Of a stretch of 64,000 bases of DNA, positions 1 to 6,879 are shown one piece after another. The notes below the pieces were generated by a model. That model saw nothing but the letters and a program-made list of their open reading frames with translations. It made no database searches and was not told the origin of the DNA. The stretch is from Acidimicrobiales bacterium. GTDB taxonomy: Bacteria > Actinomycetota > Acidimicrobiia > Acidimicrobiales > Aldehydirespiratoraceae. A program made the position numbers and the translations under genes. How positions within the stretch are numbered: the stretch's first letter is position 1; the number at the start of each line of letters is the position of its first letter. Where the stretch lies: positions 782,369-846,368 of the forward strand of contig JAWPML010000001.1 of the NCBI GenBank assembly GCA_033344915.1, written 5' to 3'.

Positions 1-386
1 CCCGCACGGCGTGGGACGACACGTTCGCGATCCTCGATGACGAAGGCACGCCGCGCCGCACGGTGTTCCACTGTTTCACCGGGGGTGGGCCCGAGGCACA
101 GGAGTGTCTCGATCGCGGCGCGTTGCTGTCCTTCTCGGGAATCATCACCTTCCCGAGCGGCCAGGACCTCCGCGACGCCGCCGCGATCTGTCCCCTCGAC
201 CGGCTCCTCGTCGAGACCGACAGCCCCTATCTGGCGCCGGTTCCGCACCGCGGCAAGCCGAACCGGCCGGCGCTGGTGCCCCTGGTCGGCGCGGCCGTGG
301 CGGCCGCGAAGGACGTGCCGGTTGCCGACGTCGAGGCCGCGACCTGGGCGACGGCCGCGGCGTTCTACGCCCTCGACGACACCTGA
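1..386 (+). CDS. tatD: TatD family metal-dependent hydrolase (3' part only)
   Basis: The reading frame is open from position 3 to the TGA at 384-386, and the 5' part lies outside the window. The 127 visible residues carry the C-terminal landmarks of the TatD family: a metal-binding His in HCFTGG near visible residue 23, the strand SFSGIITF, and the signature ETDSPYLAP with the catalytic Asp, followed by the helix that closes the TIM barrel. Members are cytosolic metal-dependent hydrolases with 3'-5' exonuclease activity linked to DNA repair. The next genes, an Rpf-like protein, rsmA and ispE, form the common actinobacterial order, which supports the call. Confidence 0.93.
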   Translation, partial: RTAWDDTFAILDDEGTPRRTVFHCFTGGGPEAQECLDRGALLSFSGIITFPSGQDLRDAAAICPLDRLLVETDSPYLAPVPHRGKPNRPALVPLVGAAVAAAKDVPVADVEAATWATAAAFYALDDT

Positions 387-412
387 GCCGATCCCGAGCG
401 GGCGGCGAAAGG

Positions 413-441
413 TTGCAATTGTGTTACGACACTCCTACCGT
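413..441 (+). promoter_or_regulatory. sigma-70-type promoter before the Rpf-like gene
   Basis: TTGCAA (413-418) and TACCGT (436-441) are separated by exactly 17 nt, in the gap after tatD. An interrupted palindrome, GTGT-N4-ACAC (421-432), lies inside the spacer and could be a regulator site. Initiation near 448-450 would leave a leader of about 55 nt before the lytic-enzyme gene. This is read by eye from consensus only. Confidence 0.4.
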
Positions 442-503
442 CGCGCGTCGTAGTCAGTCCGCTGTCGCACCCGCGACACTCGGCCAGAGGGAAGGACGGA
501 GCT

Positions 504-1211
504 CTGGACCGCACCCGCCGGACGCTACGTCGGTCTGTGCTGTGTGCCCTGGCCGTCGTGGCGTCGATCGCCACCGTGACATCGCCGGTGAGCGCCGCGA
601 CGCCCCTCGCCGAGGTGAACGTCGCCGCGTTCTCGTCGCGCGCCGAGGCGTGGACGGCGGCGCGCGAGGAGCACCGCGACGAGTCGCAGGAACGGGCGGT
701 GGCGCTCGCCGAAGAGGTCCGACAGGCCGAGATCGACCGGATCGCGGCGGAGGAGGCCGCCCGGCAGGCGGAACTGGACCGTCAGCGAGCCGCGGAGGAA
801 GCCGCCCGCACGACGACCACGACCCAGCCGCCGACGACCACCCAGGCGCCGACCACCACGGCGGCGCCGTCCACCACGGCGCCCGCCGACGACGGAGCCG
901 ACGGCACGACCACGACGACCACCGCTGCGCCCGGGCCCGGGTCACCGACGGCGGCCCAGTGGGAGGTGCTGCGGCAGTGCGAATCGAGTGGCAACTACTC
1001 GATCGTGAGCGCCAACGGGCGCTATCGCGGCGCCTACCAGTTCTCCCAGGCCACCTGGGACTGGGTCGCCGCTATGGACCGACCGGATCTCGTCGGTGTC
1101 GATCCGGCCTCGGCGACGCCCGCCGACCAGGACGCGCTGGCGCTCTCGCTCTGGACCCGCCAGGGATGGCGCCCGTGGCCCATCTGCGGCCAGCAGGCAG
1201 CCGCGGCCTGA
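504..1211 (+). CDS. secreted Rpf-like transglycosylase-domain protein
   Basis: Predicted exported muralytic enzyme of the resuscitation-promoting-factor/lysozyme-like fold. An N-terminal signal peptide is followed by an Ala/Glu/Arg-rich coiled-coil stretch (about residues 45-100), a Thr/Pro-rich linker (about 100-150) and a C-terminal catalytic domain. That domain has QCESSGNY, with the expected catalytic Glu, then RYRGAYQFSQATWD and a second Cys in WPICG that would form the Rpf disulfide. The start is chosen at CTG 504: it follows AGGACGGAG and adds a basic n-region (DRTRRTLRR) before the hydrophobic core. The alternative GTG at 537 has no Shine-Dalgarno and gives a signal peptide without positive charges. 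The gene ends 4 nt before rsmA. Confidence 0.8.
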   Translation: MDRTRRTLRRSVLCALAVVASIATVTSPVSAATPLAEVNVAAFSSRAEAWTAAREEHRDESQERAVALAEEVRQAEIDRIAAEEAARQAELDRQRAAEEAARTTTTTQPPTTTQAPTTTAAPSTTAPADDGADGTTTTTTAAPGPGSPTAAQWEVLRQCESSGNYSIVSANGRYRGAYQFSQATWDWVAAMDRPDLVGVDPASATPADQDALALSLWTRQGWRPWPICGQQAAAA

Positions 1212-1215
1212 CCCG

Positions 1216-2031
1216 GTGACCCATTCGCCCCAGGCGATCCGCGCGCTGCTGGACGAACACGGCCTCGAACCCCGCCGGGCGCTCGGCCAGAACTTCGTCG
1301 TCGACCCGAACACCGTGCGACGCATCGCCCGTCTCGCCGCGATCGCGGAGGGCGACGCCGTCGTGGAGATCGGACCGGGGCTCGGATCGCTGACGCTCGC
1401 CCTCGTCGAGACGGGCGCCGAGGTGACGGCGGTGGAGAAGGACCGGGACCTCGTCCCGGTCCTGCGCTCGGTCGTCGAACCGCTCGGCGTGCGGGTCGTC
1501 GAGGCGGATGCGCTGACGATGGACTGGGATGCCGTGCTCGCCGGCCACGACACCTGGACGCTCGTCGCCAACCTTCCCTACAACGTCGCCACCACCCTCG
1601 TCCTGGACCTGCTCGCCGACGTGCCCGCGATCACGGCGATGCTCGTGATGGTGCAGCGAGAAGCGGGGGAGCGGCTCGCCGCCGGTGCGGGGGACAAGGC
1701 CGTCGGGATTCCGTCGATGATCGTCGGCTATCACGGCACCGCGGAGGTCGTCGGCCGTGTGCCGGCGACCGTGTTCCACCCCCAGCCAAAGGTCGAGTCC
1801 GTGCTCGTGCGCATCGAGCGCCACGCCGAGCCACCCGTCGATGTGCCGTTGGCCGCCATCGACCCGTTGTTGCGGGCCGCCTACGGCCAACGGCGCAAGA
1901 TGCTGCGCCGCTCGCTCAGCGGGCTGCTCGACGAAGCGGCGATCGCCGCGGCCGGTGTCGATCCGACGGCGCGCCCCGAGACCCTCGACCTCGCCGCCTG
2001 GTCCCGCCTCGCCTCCCAGCACCGCAGGTGA
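1216..2031 (+). CDS. rsmA: 16S rRNA (adenine1518-N6/adenine1519-N6)-dimethyltransferase RsmA (KsgA)
   Basis: Dimethylates the two adjacent adenines in the loop of 16S rRNA helix 45 during 30S maturation, using S-adenosylmethionine. The 271-residue length is normal for the family. Visible motifs are RALGQNFVVD near the N-terminus, the SAM-binding motif I VVEIGPGLGSLT (about residues 50-61), the acidic motif II (TAVEKDRDL), and the catalytic NLPYN motif IV (about 118-122). The C-terminal region has the GQRRKMLRRSL helix typical of KsgA. GTG 1216 is used, 4 nt after the previous stop, which makes the protein start exactly where the homologous region begins. Confidence 0.95.
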   Translation: MTHSPQAIRALLDEHGLEPRRALGQNFVVDPNTVRRIARLAAIAEGDAVVEIGPGLGSLTLALVETGAEVTAVEKDRDLVPVLRSVVEPLGVRVVEADALTMDWDAVLAGHDTWTLVANLPYNVATTLVLDLLADVPAITAMLVMVQREAGERLAAGAGDKAVGIPSMIVGYHGTAEVVGRVPATVFHPQPKVESVLVRIERHAEPPVDVPLAAIDPLLRAAYGQRRKMLRRSLSGLLDEAAIAAAGVDPTARPETLDLAAWSRLASQHRR

Positions 2032-2037
2032 AGCAGG

Positions 2038-2062
2038 GAAGCAGGGGTCAGACCCCCGCTTC
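2038..2062. terminator. hairpin between convergent rsmA and MBL gene; contains GGGGTCAGACCCC
   Basis: GAAGC (2038-2042) pairs with GCTTC (2058-2062), and GGGGTC pairs with GACCCC around a single A. It lies between convergent stop codons, where a bidirectional terminator is expected, although no T tract follows. The inner 13-bp palindrome recurs at 59021-59033, so it may instead be a dispersed extragenic repeat. Confidence 0.5.
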
Positions 2063-3014
2063 ACCCCTGCTGGTCGGTCCAGAGGTCGGCCATTGCTGCC
2101 AGGAGATCGGGGACCGAGGTCTTCTCGCCCGCCCCGAACTCCCGATAGCAGGTGTCCACGAGGGTCACGATCCGCTCCGGCTCGCCCCAGTCGCTCCAGC
2201 GGTCGAACGACAGGTCCCGTGCCGCCTCCGCGATCGGCATGCCCCGGTCGAAGCGGTCACGGCACTCGGCCCGGCAGTACTCGAGATAGCTGCGGATCTC
2301 CGCCAGGCCGGCGAGGTCGGTGATCGGCCCGTGCCCGGGCACGATCGTCTCCGGCTGCCACGCCTCGATCACGTCGAGGGCGCGCAGCAGATCGGGGATG
2401 GTGCCGGCCCACAGGATCGGGTGGCCCTCCACGAACAGGATGTCGCCGGTGTAGACGGTCGATCGGCCGGGCACGTGGACGAGCACGTCGCCTTCGGTGT
2501 GAGCCGGTCCGACGTCGACGAGTTCGACGAGCGTGTCGCCGACCGTGCGTTCCATCCGGCCGTCGAAGGTGGTGGACGGCCCGACCCGGGTGATCCCTGC
2601 GAACTGGAAGGGCCCGAAGCAGTGGAGGAAGAACTCGCCGAGCGTGCCCATGTCGGGCGCGGACTCCAGCATCGCGGCCATGACCTCCGGCCGCTCGTGC
2701 TGCATCTCCTCGGCGGCCGCGTTCGACGCGATGATCTCGCAGTCCAGGAGCTCGTTGCCGTTGCAGTGGTCGCCGTTCGAGTGGGTGTTGACCAGCCCGG
2801 TGATGGTCGCGTCGGGCACCGCGTCGGCGATCGCGTCGAGCATGGTCTGCGTCATCGGGAGGTCGAAGAGGGTGTCGACGAGGAGGGACTCCTCGCCGTC
2901 GACGATCAGACCGGCGTTGCTCCAGCCCCAGCCACCGTCGGGTTGGATCCACGCCCAGTTGCCATCGCCGAGATCGTGGAGGCCGCAGGTGAACGGGTGG
3001 GTTCCGAGCGTCAT
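2061..3014 (-). CDS. MBL-fold metallohydrolase
   Basis: Metallo-beta-lactamase-fold hydrolase of 317 residues, probably cytosolic; substrate unknown. The metal motif reads NTHSNGDHCNGN, so the second His of the usual HxHxDH is Asn, as I recall for one common MBL subfamily. Further ligands fit: His in VGPAHTEGDV, Asp in VYTGDILF and His in IVPGHGPI. The C-terminal 80 residues are helical (EYCRAECRDRFDRG). ATG 3014 is preferred over a start at 3068 because the latter would run through the ispE start region, and because a TACTCT -10 sits 6 nt upstream of 3014. It is transcribed divergently from ispE with only 22 nt between them. Confidence 0.85.
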   Translation of the reverse strand: MTLGTHPFTCGLHDLGDGNWAWIQPDGGWGWSNAGLIVDGEESLLVDTLFDLPMTQTMLDAIADAVPDATITGLVNTHSNGDHCNGNELLDCEIIASNAAAEEMQHERPEVMAAMLESAPDMGTLGEFFLHCFGPFQFAGITRVGPSTTFDGRMERTVGDTLVELVDVGPAHTEGDVLVHVPGRSTVYTGDILFVEGHPILWAGTIPDLLRALDVIEAWQPETIVPGHGPITDLAGLAEIRSYLEYCRAECRDRFDRGMPIAEAARDLSFDRWSDWGEPERIVTLVDTCYREFGAGEKTSVPDLLAAMADLWTDQQG

Positions 3015-3020
3015 GGCCGG

Positions 3021-3030
3021 AGAGTACTGT
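3021..3030. promoter_or_regulatory. overlapping divergent -10 elements for the MBL gene and ispE
   Basis: In the 22-nt gap between the two start codons, TACTCT on the minus strand (3021-3026) ends 6 nt before ATG 3014, and TACTGT on the plus strand (3025-3030) ends 6 nt before GTG 3037. The two hexamers overlap by 2 nt around the palindrome AGTACT. Both genes would be transcribed as leaderless mRNAs from one symmetric opening site. Confidence 0.5.
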
Positions 3031-3036
3031 CCGCTC

Positions 3037-3780
3037 GTGCCCACCGTCCTCGCCCCGGCCAAGCTCACCGTCTCCCTGCGGGTGACCGGCGTGCGAAACG
3101 ACGGGTATCACCTGATCGACGCCGAGATGGTCAGCCTCGAGCTCCACGACGCATTGGAGATCGACGAGGGCGGCTCGGGTCTGGAGATCGTCGGCCCGGC
3201 GGGTCACCAGCATCTCGGCCCCGACGACGACAATCTGGTGACCCGGGCACTCGCCCTGTGCGGTCGCCGGGCTCATGTCCGGCTCCACAAGGCGATTCCC
3301 GCCGGCGCCGGTCTCGGTGGTGGGTCCTCGGATGCCGCGGCCGTGTTGCGCTGGGCCGGATTCGACGACGCCGTGGCCGCCGCGACCATCGGGGCCGACG
3401 TCGCCTTCTGCCTGCGGGGCGGACGGGCCCGGGTGCGCGGCGTCGGCGAGATCGTCGAGCCGCTGCCGTTCGTCGCCCGCACCTACACACTGCTCACGCC
3501 GCCGATCATGTGCTCCACCCCGGCGGTCTACGCCGCGTGGGACCGGCTCGGTGGTCCGCAGGGCGAGCACGGCAACGATCTCGAACCGGCGGCGCTCGAT
3601 GTCGCCCCTGACCTGGTGCGGTGGCGCGACGAACTGGCCGACGTGTCGGGGCAACGACCACGACTCGCGGGCAGCGGGAGTACATGGTTCGTCGAAGGTG
3701 CTTATCCGGGGGACGGGCGGGTGGTCGTAGCAACGGTGCCCGCCGAGACCATGCCCGCCGAGACCATGCCCGCCGAGTAG
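3037..3780 (+). CDS. ispE: 4-diphosphocytidyl-2-C-methyl-D-erythritol kinase (IspE)
   Basis: GHMP kinase that phosphorylates the 2-OH of CDP-methylerythritol with ATP in the MEP pathway to isoprenoid precursors. It begins with APAKLTVSLRVTGVRNDGYH, the family's N-terminal signature, and has the glycine-rich ATP loop PAGAGLGGGSSDAA (about residues 88-101). At 247 residues it is shorter than the usual 280-310, mostly in the C-terminal half. A 15-bp tandem duplication codes for ETMPA twice at the C-terminus. GTG 3037 is chosen from homology and from the -10 element 6 nt upstream, which implies a leaderless message. It follows rsmA as in other actinobacteria, separated here by an inverted MBL gene. 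Confidence 0.88.
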   Translation: MPTVLAPAKLTVSLRVTGVRNDGYHLIDAEMVSLELHDALEIDEGGSGLEIVGPAGHQHLGPDDDNLVTRALALCGRRAHVRLHKAIPAGAGLGGGSSDAAAVLRWAGFDDAVAAATIGADVAFCLRGGRARVRGVGEIVEPLPFVARTYTLLTPPIMCSTPAVYAAWDRLGGPQGEHGNDLEPAALDVAPDLVRWRDELADVSGQRPRLAGSGSTWFVEGAYPGDGRVVVATVPAETMPAETMPAE

Positions 3781-3804
3781 CGGCGCGGCGTCAGGGCCGC
3801 GCCG
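3781..3804. terminator. bidirectional hairpin terminator between ispE and bS22 gene
   Basis: Perfect 9-bp stem CGGCGCGGC (3781-3789) with GCCGCGCCG (3796-3804) and a 6-nt loop. It starts at the base after the ispE stop codon and lies just before the convergent bS22 stop. There is no U tract, as is usual for actinobacterial hairpin terminators. Confidence 0.6.
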
Positions 3805-3806
3805 AG

Positions 3807-3899
3807 CTACTTACGACGCTGGTGGCGCGTCCTTCGGAGCATCTTCTTGTGCTTCTTCTTCCGCATACGCTTGCGGCGCTTCTTGACGAGTGAACCCAC
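3807..3899 (-). CDS. small ribosomal subunit protein bS22 (AURKAIP1/COX24 domain)
   Basis: A 30-residue, extremely basic protein reading MGSLVKKRRKRMRKKKH followed by KKMLRRTRHQRRK. It matches almost residue for residue the 33-residue bS22 found on the mycobacterial 30S subunit, whose family (AURKAIP1/COX24) shares the KKRRKRMxKKKHxKxLRRTRxQRRK pattern. It would act in the 30S subunit next to 16S rRNA. The start is GTG 3899. A TAGCGT -10 (forward 3908-3913) lies 8 nt upstream, which suggests a leaderless transcript. The gene is antisense to its neighbours and too short for most gene finders. Confidence 0.88.
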   Translation of the reverse strand: MGSLVKKRRKRMRKKKHKKMLRRTRHQRRK

Positions 3900-4056
3900 G
3901 GGAGCCGACGCTACCGGGCTCGACCCCGTGGACCACCCTCCGGACGGGATTCGCGGGAGATCGTGGGGAATTCCCGGACCGGGTGTAATCGGCGTCGCCG
4001 GTCGGCGTTGGAAGGGGTGCCGGCTCTCGTCGGCCCGATCCCCCAAGGAGACCCCC

Positions 4057-5016
4057 ATGCGAGCATCCATCCCGCAACGGTTGTGGGCCACGGTCATCGC
4101 CGTGATCGCCCTCGCCGCCGTCCTCGCCGTGCCCGCTGCGGCCGCGACCCTCGACGGTGGCGCCATCACCAGCCCGGAGCGCCATCGCCGCCTCCACACG
4201 GCTCTGGCGCCCGACGCGATGCGCCTTCCCCCTGTCGACGCCGCCATCGCGCTCGACTGCGTCCCCCGCGTCGCCGGCGACGAGGTCACCGACCGTGTCG
4301 ACGGCGCCGTGCACTGCGAATGGCGTTCCGAGGTGGACGTGCGTTCCTGGCAGCTCTGGAACGTCGAGCTCCGTCCGACCCACGGACACCGCAACCTCGT
4401 CGCCGAGTTGGGGGCCGATCGCCAGTCGTACACCGACGTGGACGTCGAGGTCCCCGGCGCCTACCTGTATGCCGTCCTGGGTCTGGACGGCGACGGCGAG
4501 GTCATCGCCCGCAGCCGGATCGTCCCGGTCAAACTCCAGCACCACGACATCGCAGTGGAGCCGATGCGGCTCACCTGCGAACCGCATCGCACCGACACCG
4601 CCACCGATGTGGTCGCCGATCGGCCGCCGTCGTTCGCGGTCGGCTGCAACTGGAGTGAGATCACCAACGACGCAGCTGTCGGCTACGTCGTGTTCAAGGC
4701 CGTGGACGGTGGCGAACGCTCGGTGTTCGCCCGGGTCGGGCTCGACGTCACCAGCATTCGCGACGACGACGTGGTGGCCGGCCACCGGTACACCTACGTG
4801 GTGACCGCCGTGGACGGTGAGGGCCACGTGGTGGGTCGGAGCCGAGCCGAGACCGTCGGCGTGCCGATCCCGGAGCGGGACCGCCCCGAACGCGAGCCCG
4901 TGCGCCCCGACGCCGTGCGGGACGAACCGGTCCGGGACCGACCGGCCGATGTCGTCACCGATGTCGTCACCGATGTCGCCACCGACCGGGTGAGCGACCG
5001 GGCCGTGCGGGACTGA
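4057..5016 (+). CDS. secreted protein with fibronectin-III-like segments
   Basis: Predicted exported 319-residue protein of unknown role. A clear signal peptide (MRASIPQRLWAT then a hydrophobic core ending VPAAAA) is followed by beta-rich segments that resemble fibronectin type III modules, notably the C-terminal one with VAGHRYTYVVTAVDGEGHVVGRS (about residues 235-260). The tail is low in complexity, Arg/Asp/Pro/Val-rich, with short repeats of DVVTDVVTDVATD. The ATG is preceded by AAGGAG (4045-4050), a strong Shine-Dalgarno. It lies upstream of a sigma factor and its membrane partner, which also ends in a fibronectin-like segment, so the three may share an extracytoplasmic response. Confidence 0.6.
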   Translation: MRASIPQRLWATVIAVIALAAVLAVPAAAATLDGGAITSPERHRRLHTALAPDAMRLPPVDAAIALDCVPRVAGDEVTDRVDGAVHCEWRSEVDVRSWQLWNVELRPTHGHRNLVAELGADRQSYTDVDVEVPGAYLYAVLGLDGDGEVIARSRIVPVKLQHHDIAVEPMRLTCEPHRTDTATDVVADRPPSFAVGCNWSEITNDAAVGYVVFKAVDGGERSVFARVGLDVTSIRDDDVVAGHRYTYVVTAVDGEGHVVGRSRAETVGVPIPERDRPEREPVRPDAVRDEPVRDRPADVVTDVVTDVATDRVSDRAVRD

Positions 5017-5040
5017 TCGAGCGTCCCGACGTCACGGACG

Positions 5041-5688
5041 GTGTCCCATGCCGGGTCCCCAGAGCCTTCGCTGCCACCGGCGGGGCCTCGGCATGGGTCA
5101 CCCTGGAGGGTGGTGGATTCCGATGACGATCGCGACCGGCGCGACGAGCAGCTCCTCGTGGAGCGGGCCCGTTCCGATGCCGATGCCTTCGCCGAGCTCT
5201 ACCGTCGTCACGTCGATGCGATCCACCGCTTCATCTACCGCCGCTGTGGCGATCGCGAACTCGCCGAGGACCTCACGGCGGCCACGTTCGAGCGGGCCCT
5301 CGAGCGTCTCGACCGGTTTCGCTGGCATCCGAGCGGGATCGCACCCTGGCTCTTCCGCATCGCCGGGAACCTGCTCACCGACCACCACCGCCGTCAGGGT
5401 CGACGACGGGGCGACCGGGCCCGACGGGCGGCGGATCGACTCCACGACCATGTCGCGGTCGACGACGTCGACCGCATCGACGATGCCGACCAGCTGGCCG
5501 AACTCCGAGCGGCCCTGGACCGTCTCAACCCGCGCTACGAACGGGCGCTCACGCTCCGCCATCTGTCCGGTCTCTCCCACGAGGAGGCGGCGCGGGCCAT
5601 GGGGGTCGCGCCGTCGCTCATGGCCGTCCTGGTGCATCGGGCAACCGCCGCGCTGCGCCGGGAACTCGGGGGAGGCGGCGAGCGATGA
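5041..5688 (+). CDS. ECF-type RNA polymerase sigma factor
   Basis: Sigma-70 family factor of the extracytoplasmic-function type. Region 2 is recognisable in FAELYRRHVDAIHRF through RELAEDLTAATF (about residues 50-85), with WLFRIAGNLLTDHHRR as the -10 contacting end. Region 4 covers RYERALTLRHLSGLSHEEAARAMG (about 165-190) with its helix-turn-helix. The start is uncertain: GTG 5041 has only a weak GGACG upstream, while GTG 5110 or 5113 gives the usual length of about 190 residues after GGAGG. The stop overlaps the ATG of the next gene by 4 nt, so the two are co-translated and the downstream membrane protein is the probable anti-sigma partner. Confidence 0.85.
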   Translation: MSHAGSPEPSLPPAGPRHGSPWRVVDSDDDRDRRDEQLLVERARSDADAFAELYRRHVDAIHRFIYRRCGDRELAEDLTAATFERALERLDRFRWHPSGIAPWLFRIAGNLLTDHHRRQGRRRGDRARRAADRLHDHVAVDDVDRIDDADQLAELRAALDRLNPRYERALTLRHLSGLSHEEAARAMGVAPSLMAVLVHRATAALRRELGGGGER

Positions 5689-6707
5689 GTGAACATGACG
5701 ACCAGCGCCGTCATCCGCTGGACGCACTGGCCGAGAGTCGTGTGCCCGAGCTGGATCCGACGAGTCGGGACCGCATCGAGGCCGGTCTTCGCGTGCAGCA
5801 CGCCGGCCAGCGGACCGCGTCCGCCGCCCGGTCGCCGCGGCGCTGGCTCGTGGCGGTGCCGGCGCTCGCGATCGCCCTCGTGATCGCCACGGCCGTCCTG
5901 GTCGTGCGGGACACCGCACCGGTGGCCGCCCTGGAGGTCCGTGATGCGCAGGGCGTCGTCGTGACCCTGCCGGACGGGTCCGTCGTGCGTGATCCGGTCG
6001 ACGGCTTCGAGCTCCGGGACGGCGCCGTGGTCGCCGTCGAGATCGGCGGATCGATCACGATCGACGACGTCACGCTCACCGGCGGCACGACAGTGACGGT
6101 GCGCGACGGTCGCCTCGTCACCGATGTCGTCGCCACGACCACCACCGACGCCGTCGATGATCGGCCCGGCGACGCGCCGCCCGGCGACGATCCACCGACG
6201 GACACCCGCGCCACCACAACGACCAGCACCACCACCGAACCGGTCGATCGACCCGCCGATCGCCCGACCACCACGACCACCAGTGCGCCGCCGGACCGGC
6301 CCGGTGACGAGCCCCGACCGGAGCCGCCCCGCGACGGTGGCGACGATCCGCCGCCGGTCGATGCCGGCGACGGCACGGATGACGGCGAGGCGAAGGACGG
6401 CGTCGATGTCGCCGTCGCGTTGCGCGTCCGGGCCGGCGATGGCGCGATCCGTGTCGCGTGGAACGCCGAGGGCATCGGCGACGAGCCCTGGCGCGTCGTG
6501 GTCGTGCGGACGACGGACGGCTCCGTGCCGGCCGCGTCGGGCGACGGTGTCGTCGTCGGGTCGGGCCGCCATGGCGAGCTCCTCGAGCAGCGCGCCGACT
6601 TCCCGGAGGATCTCGGCGAGATCGTGTATCGGGTGCTCGTGCTGGACGAGGCCGACGGTGTCGTCGCCCGCAGCGCACCGCAGACCCTGCGCCCGCCGGA
6701 TTCCTGA
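5685..6707 (+). CDS. single-pass membrane protein, putative anti-sigma/FecR-like partner
   Basis: A 340-residue protein overlapping the sigma gene by 4 nt. It has a cytoplasmic N-terminus (about residues 1-50), one membrane helix WLVAVPALAIALVIATAVLV (about 54-73), and a periplasm-facing part with repeated short beta strands (VTLPDGSVVRDPVDGFELRDG) like FecR-type domains. A long Thr/Pro/Asp-rich spacer (about 145-245) follows, and a fibronectin-like C-terminal segment ends the protein. Position and topology fit an anti-sigma factor that holds the ECF factor at the membrane. No zinc-binding HxxxCxxC motif is visible, so it is not a ZAS-type anti-sigma. Function is inferred from context. Confidence 0.65.
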   Translation: MSEHDDQRRHPLDALAESRVPELDPTSRDRIEAGLRVQHAGQRTASAARSPRRWLVAVPALAIALVIATAVLVVRDTAPVAALEVRDAQGVVVTLPDGSVVRDPVDGFELRDGAVVAVEIGGSITIDDVTLTGGTTVTVRDGRLVTDVVATTTTDAVDDRPGDAPPGDDPPTDTRATTTTSTTTEPVDRPADRPTTTTTSAPPDRPGDEPRPEPPRDGGDDPPPVDAGDGTDDGEAKDGVDVAVALRVRAGDGAIRVAWNAEGIGDEPWRVVVVRTTDGSVPAASGDGVVVGSGRHGELLEQRADFPEDLGEIVYRVLVLDEADGVVARSAPQTLRPPDS

Positions 6708-6757
6708 ATCGGACCCGGCCGGAGGCGCGGTACGGTGACCCCGTCACCTCGTGACGG

Positions 6758-6830
6758 TGGCCCGTAGTTCAGTTGGTAGAACGCCGGCCTTTGGAGCCGG
6801 ATGTCGCAGGTTCGATCCCTGCCGGGCCAG
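6758..6830 (+). tRNA. tRNA-Gln (anticodon UUG)
   Basis: The cloverleaf folds completely. The acceptor TGGCCCG (6758-6764) pairs with CGGGCCA (6823-6829), and the D arm is GTTC/GAAC. The anticodon stem CCGGC/GCCGG has loop CTTTGGA and anticodon TTG at 6791-6793. The T arm is GCAGG-TTCGATC-CCTGC. The U1-A72 pair and G discriminator are typical of tRNA-Gln. The CCA end is not encoded. Confidence 0.95.
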
Positions 6831-6879
6831 CGGCAGTGTTCCCGTGCGCGCGGGACCGACCGCGTGGCACGATCGCGGG

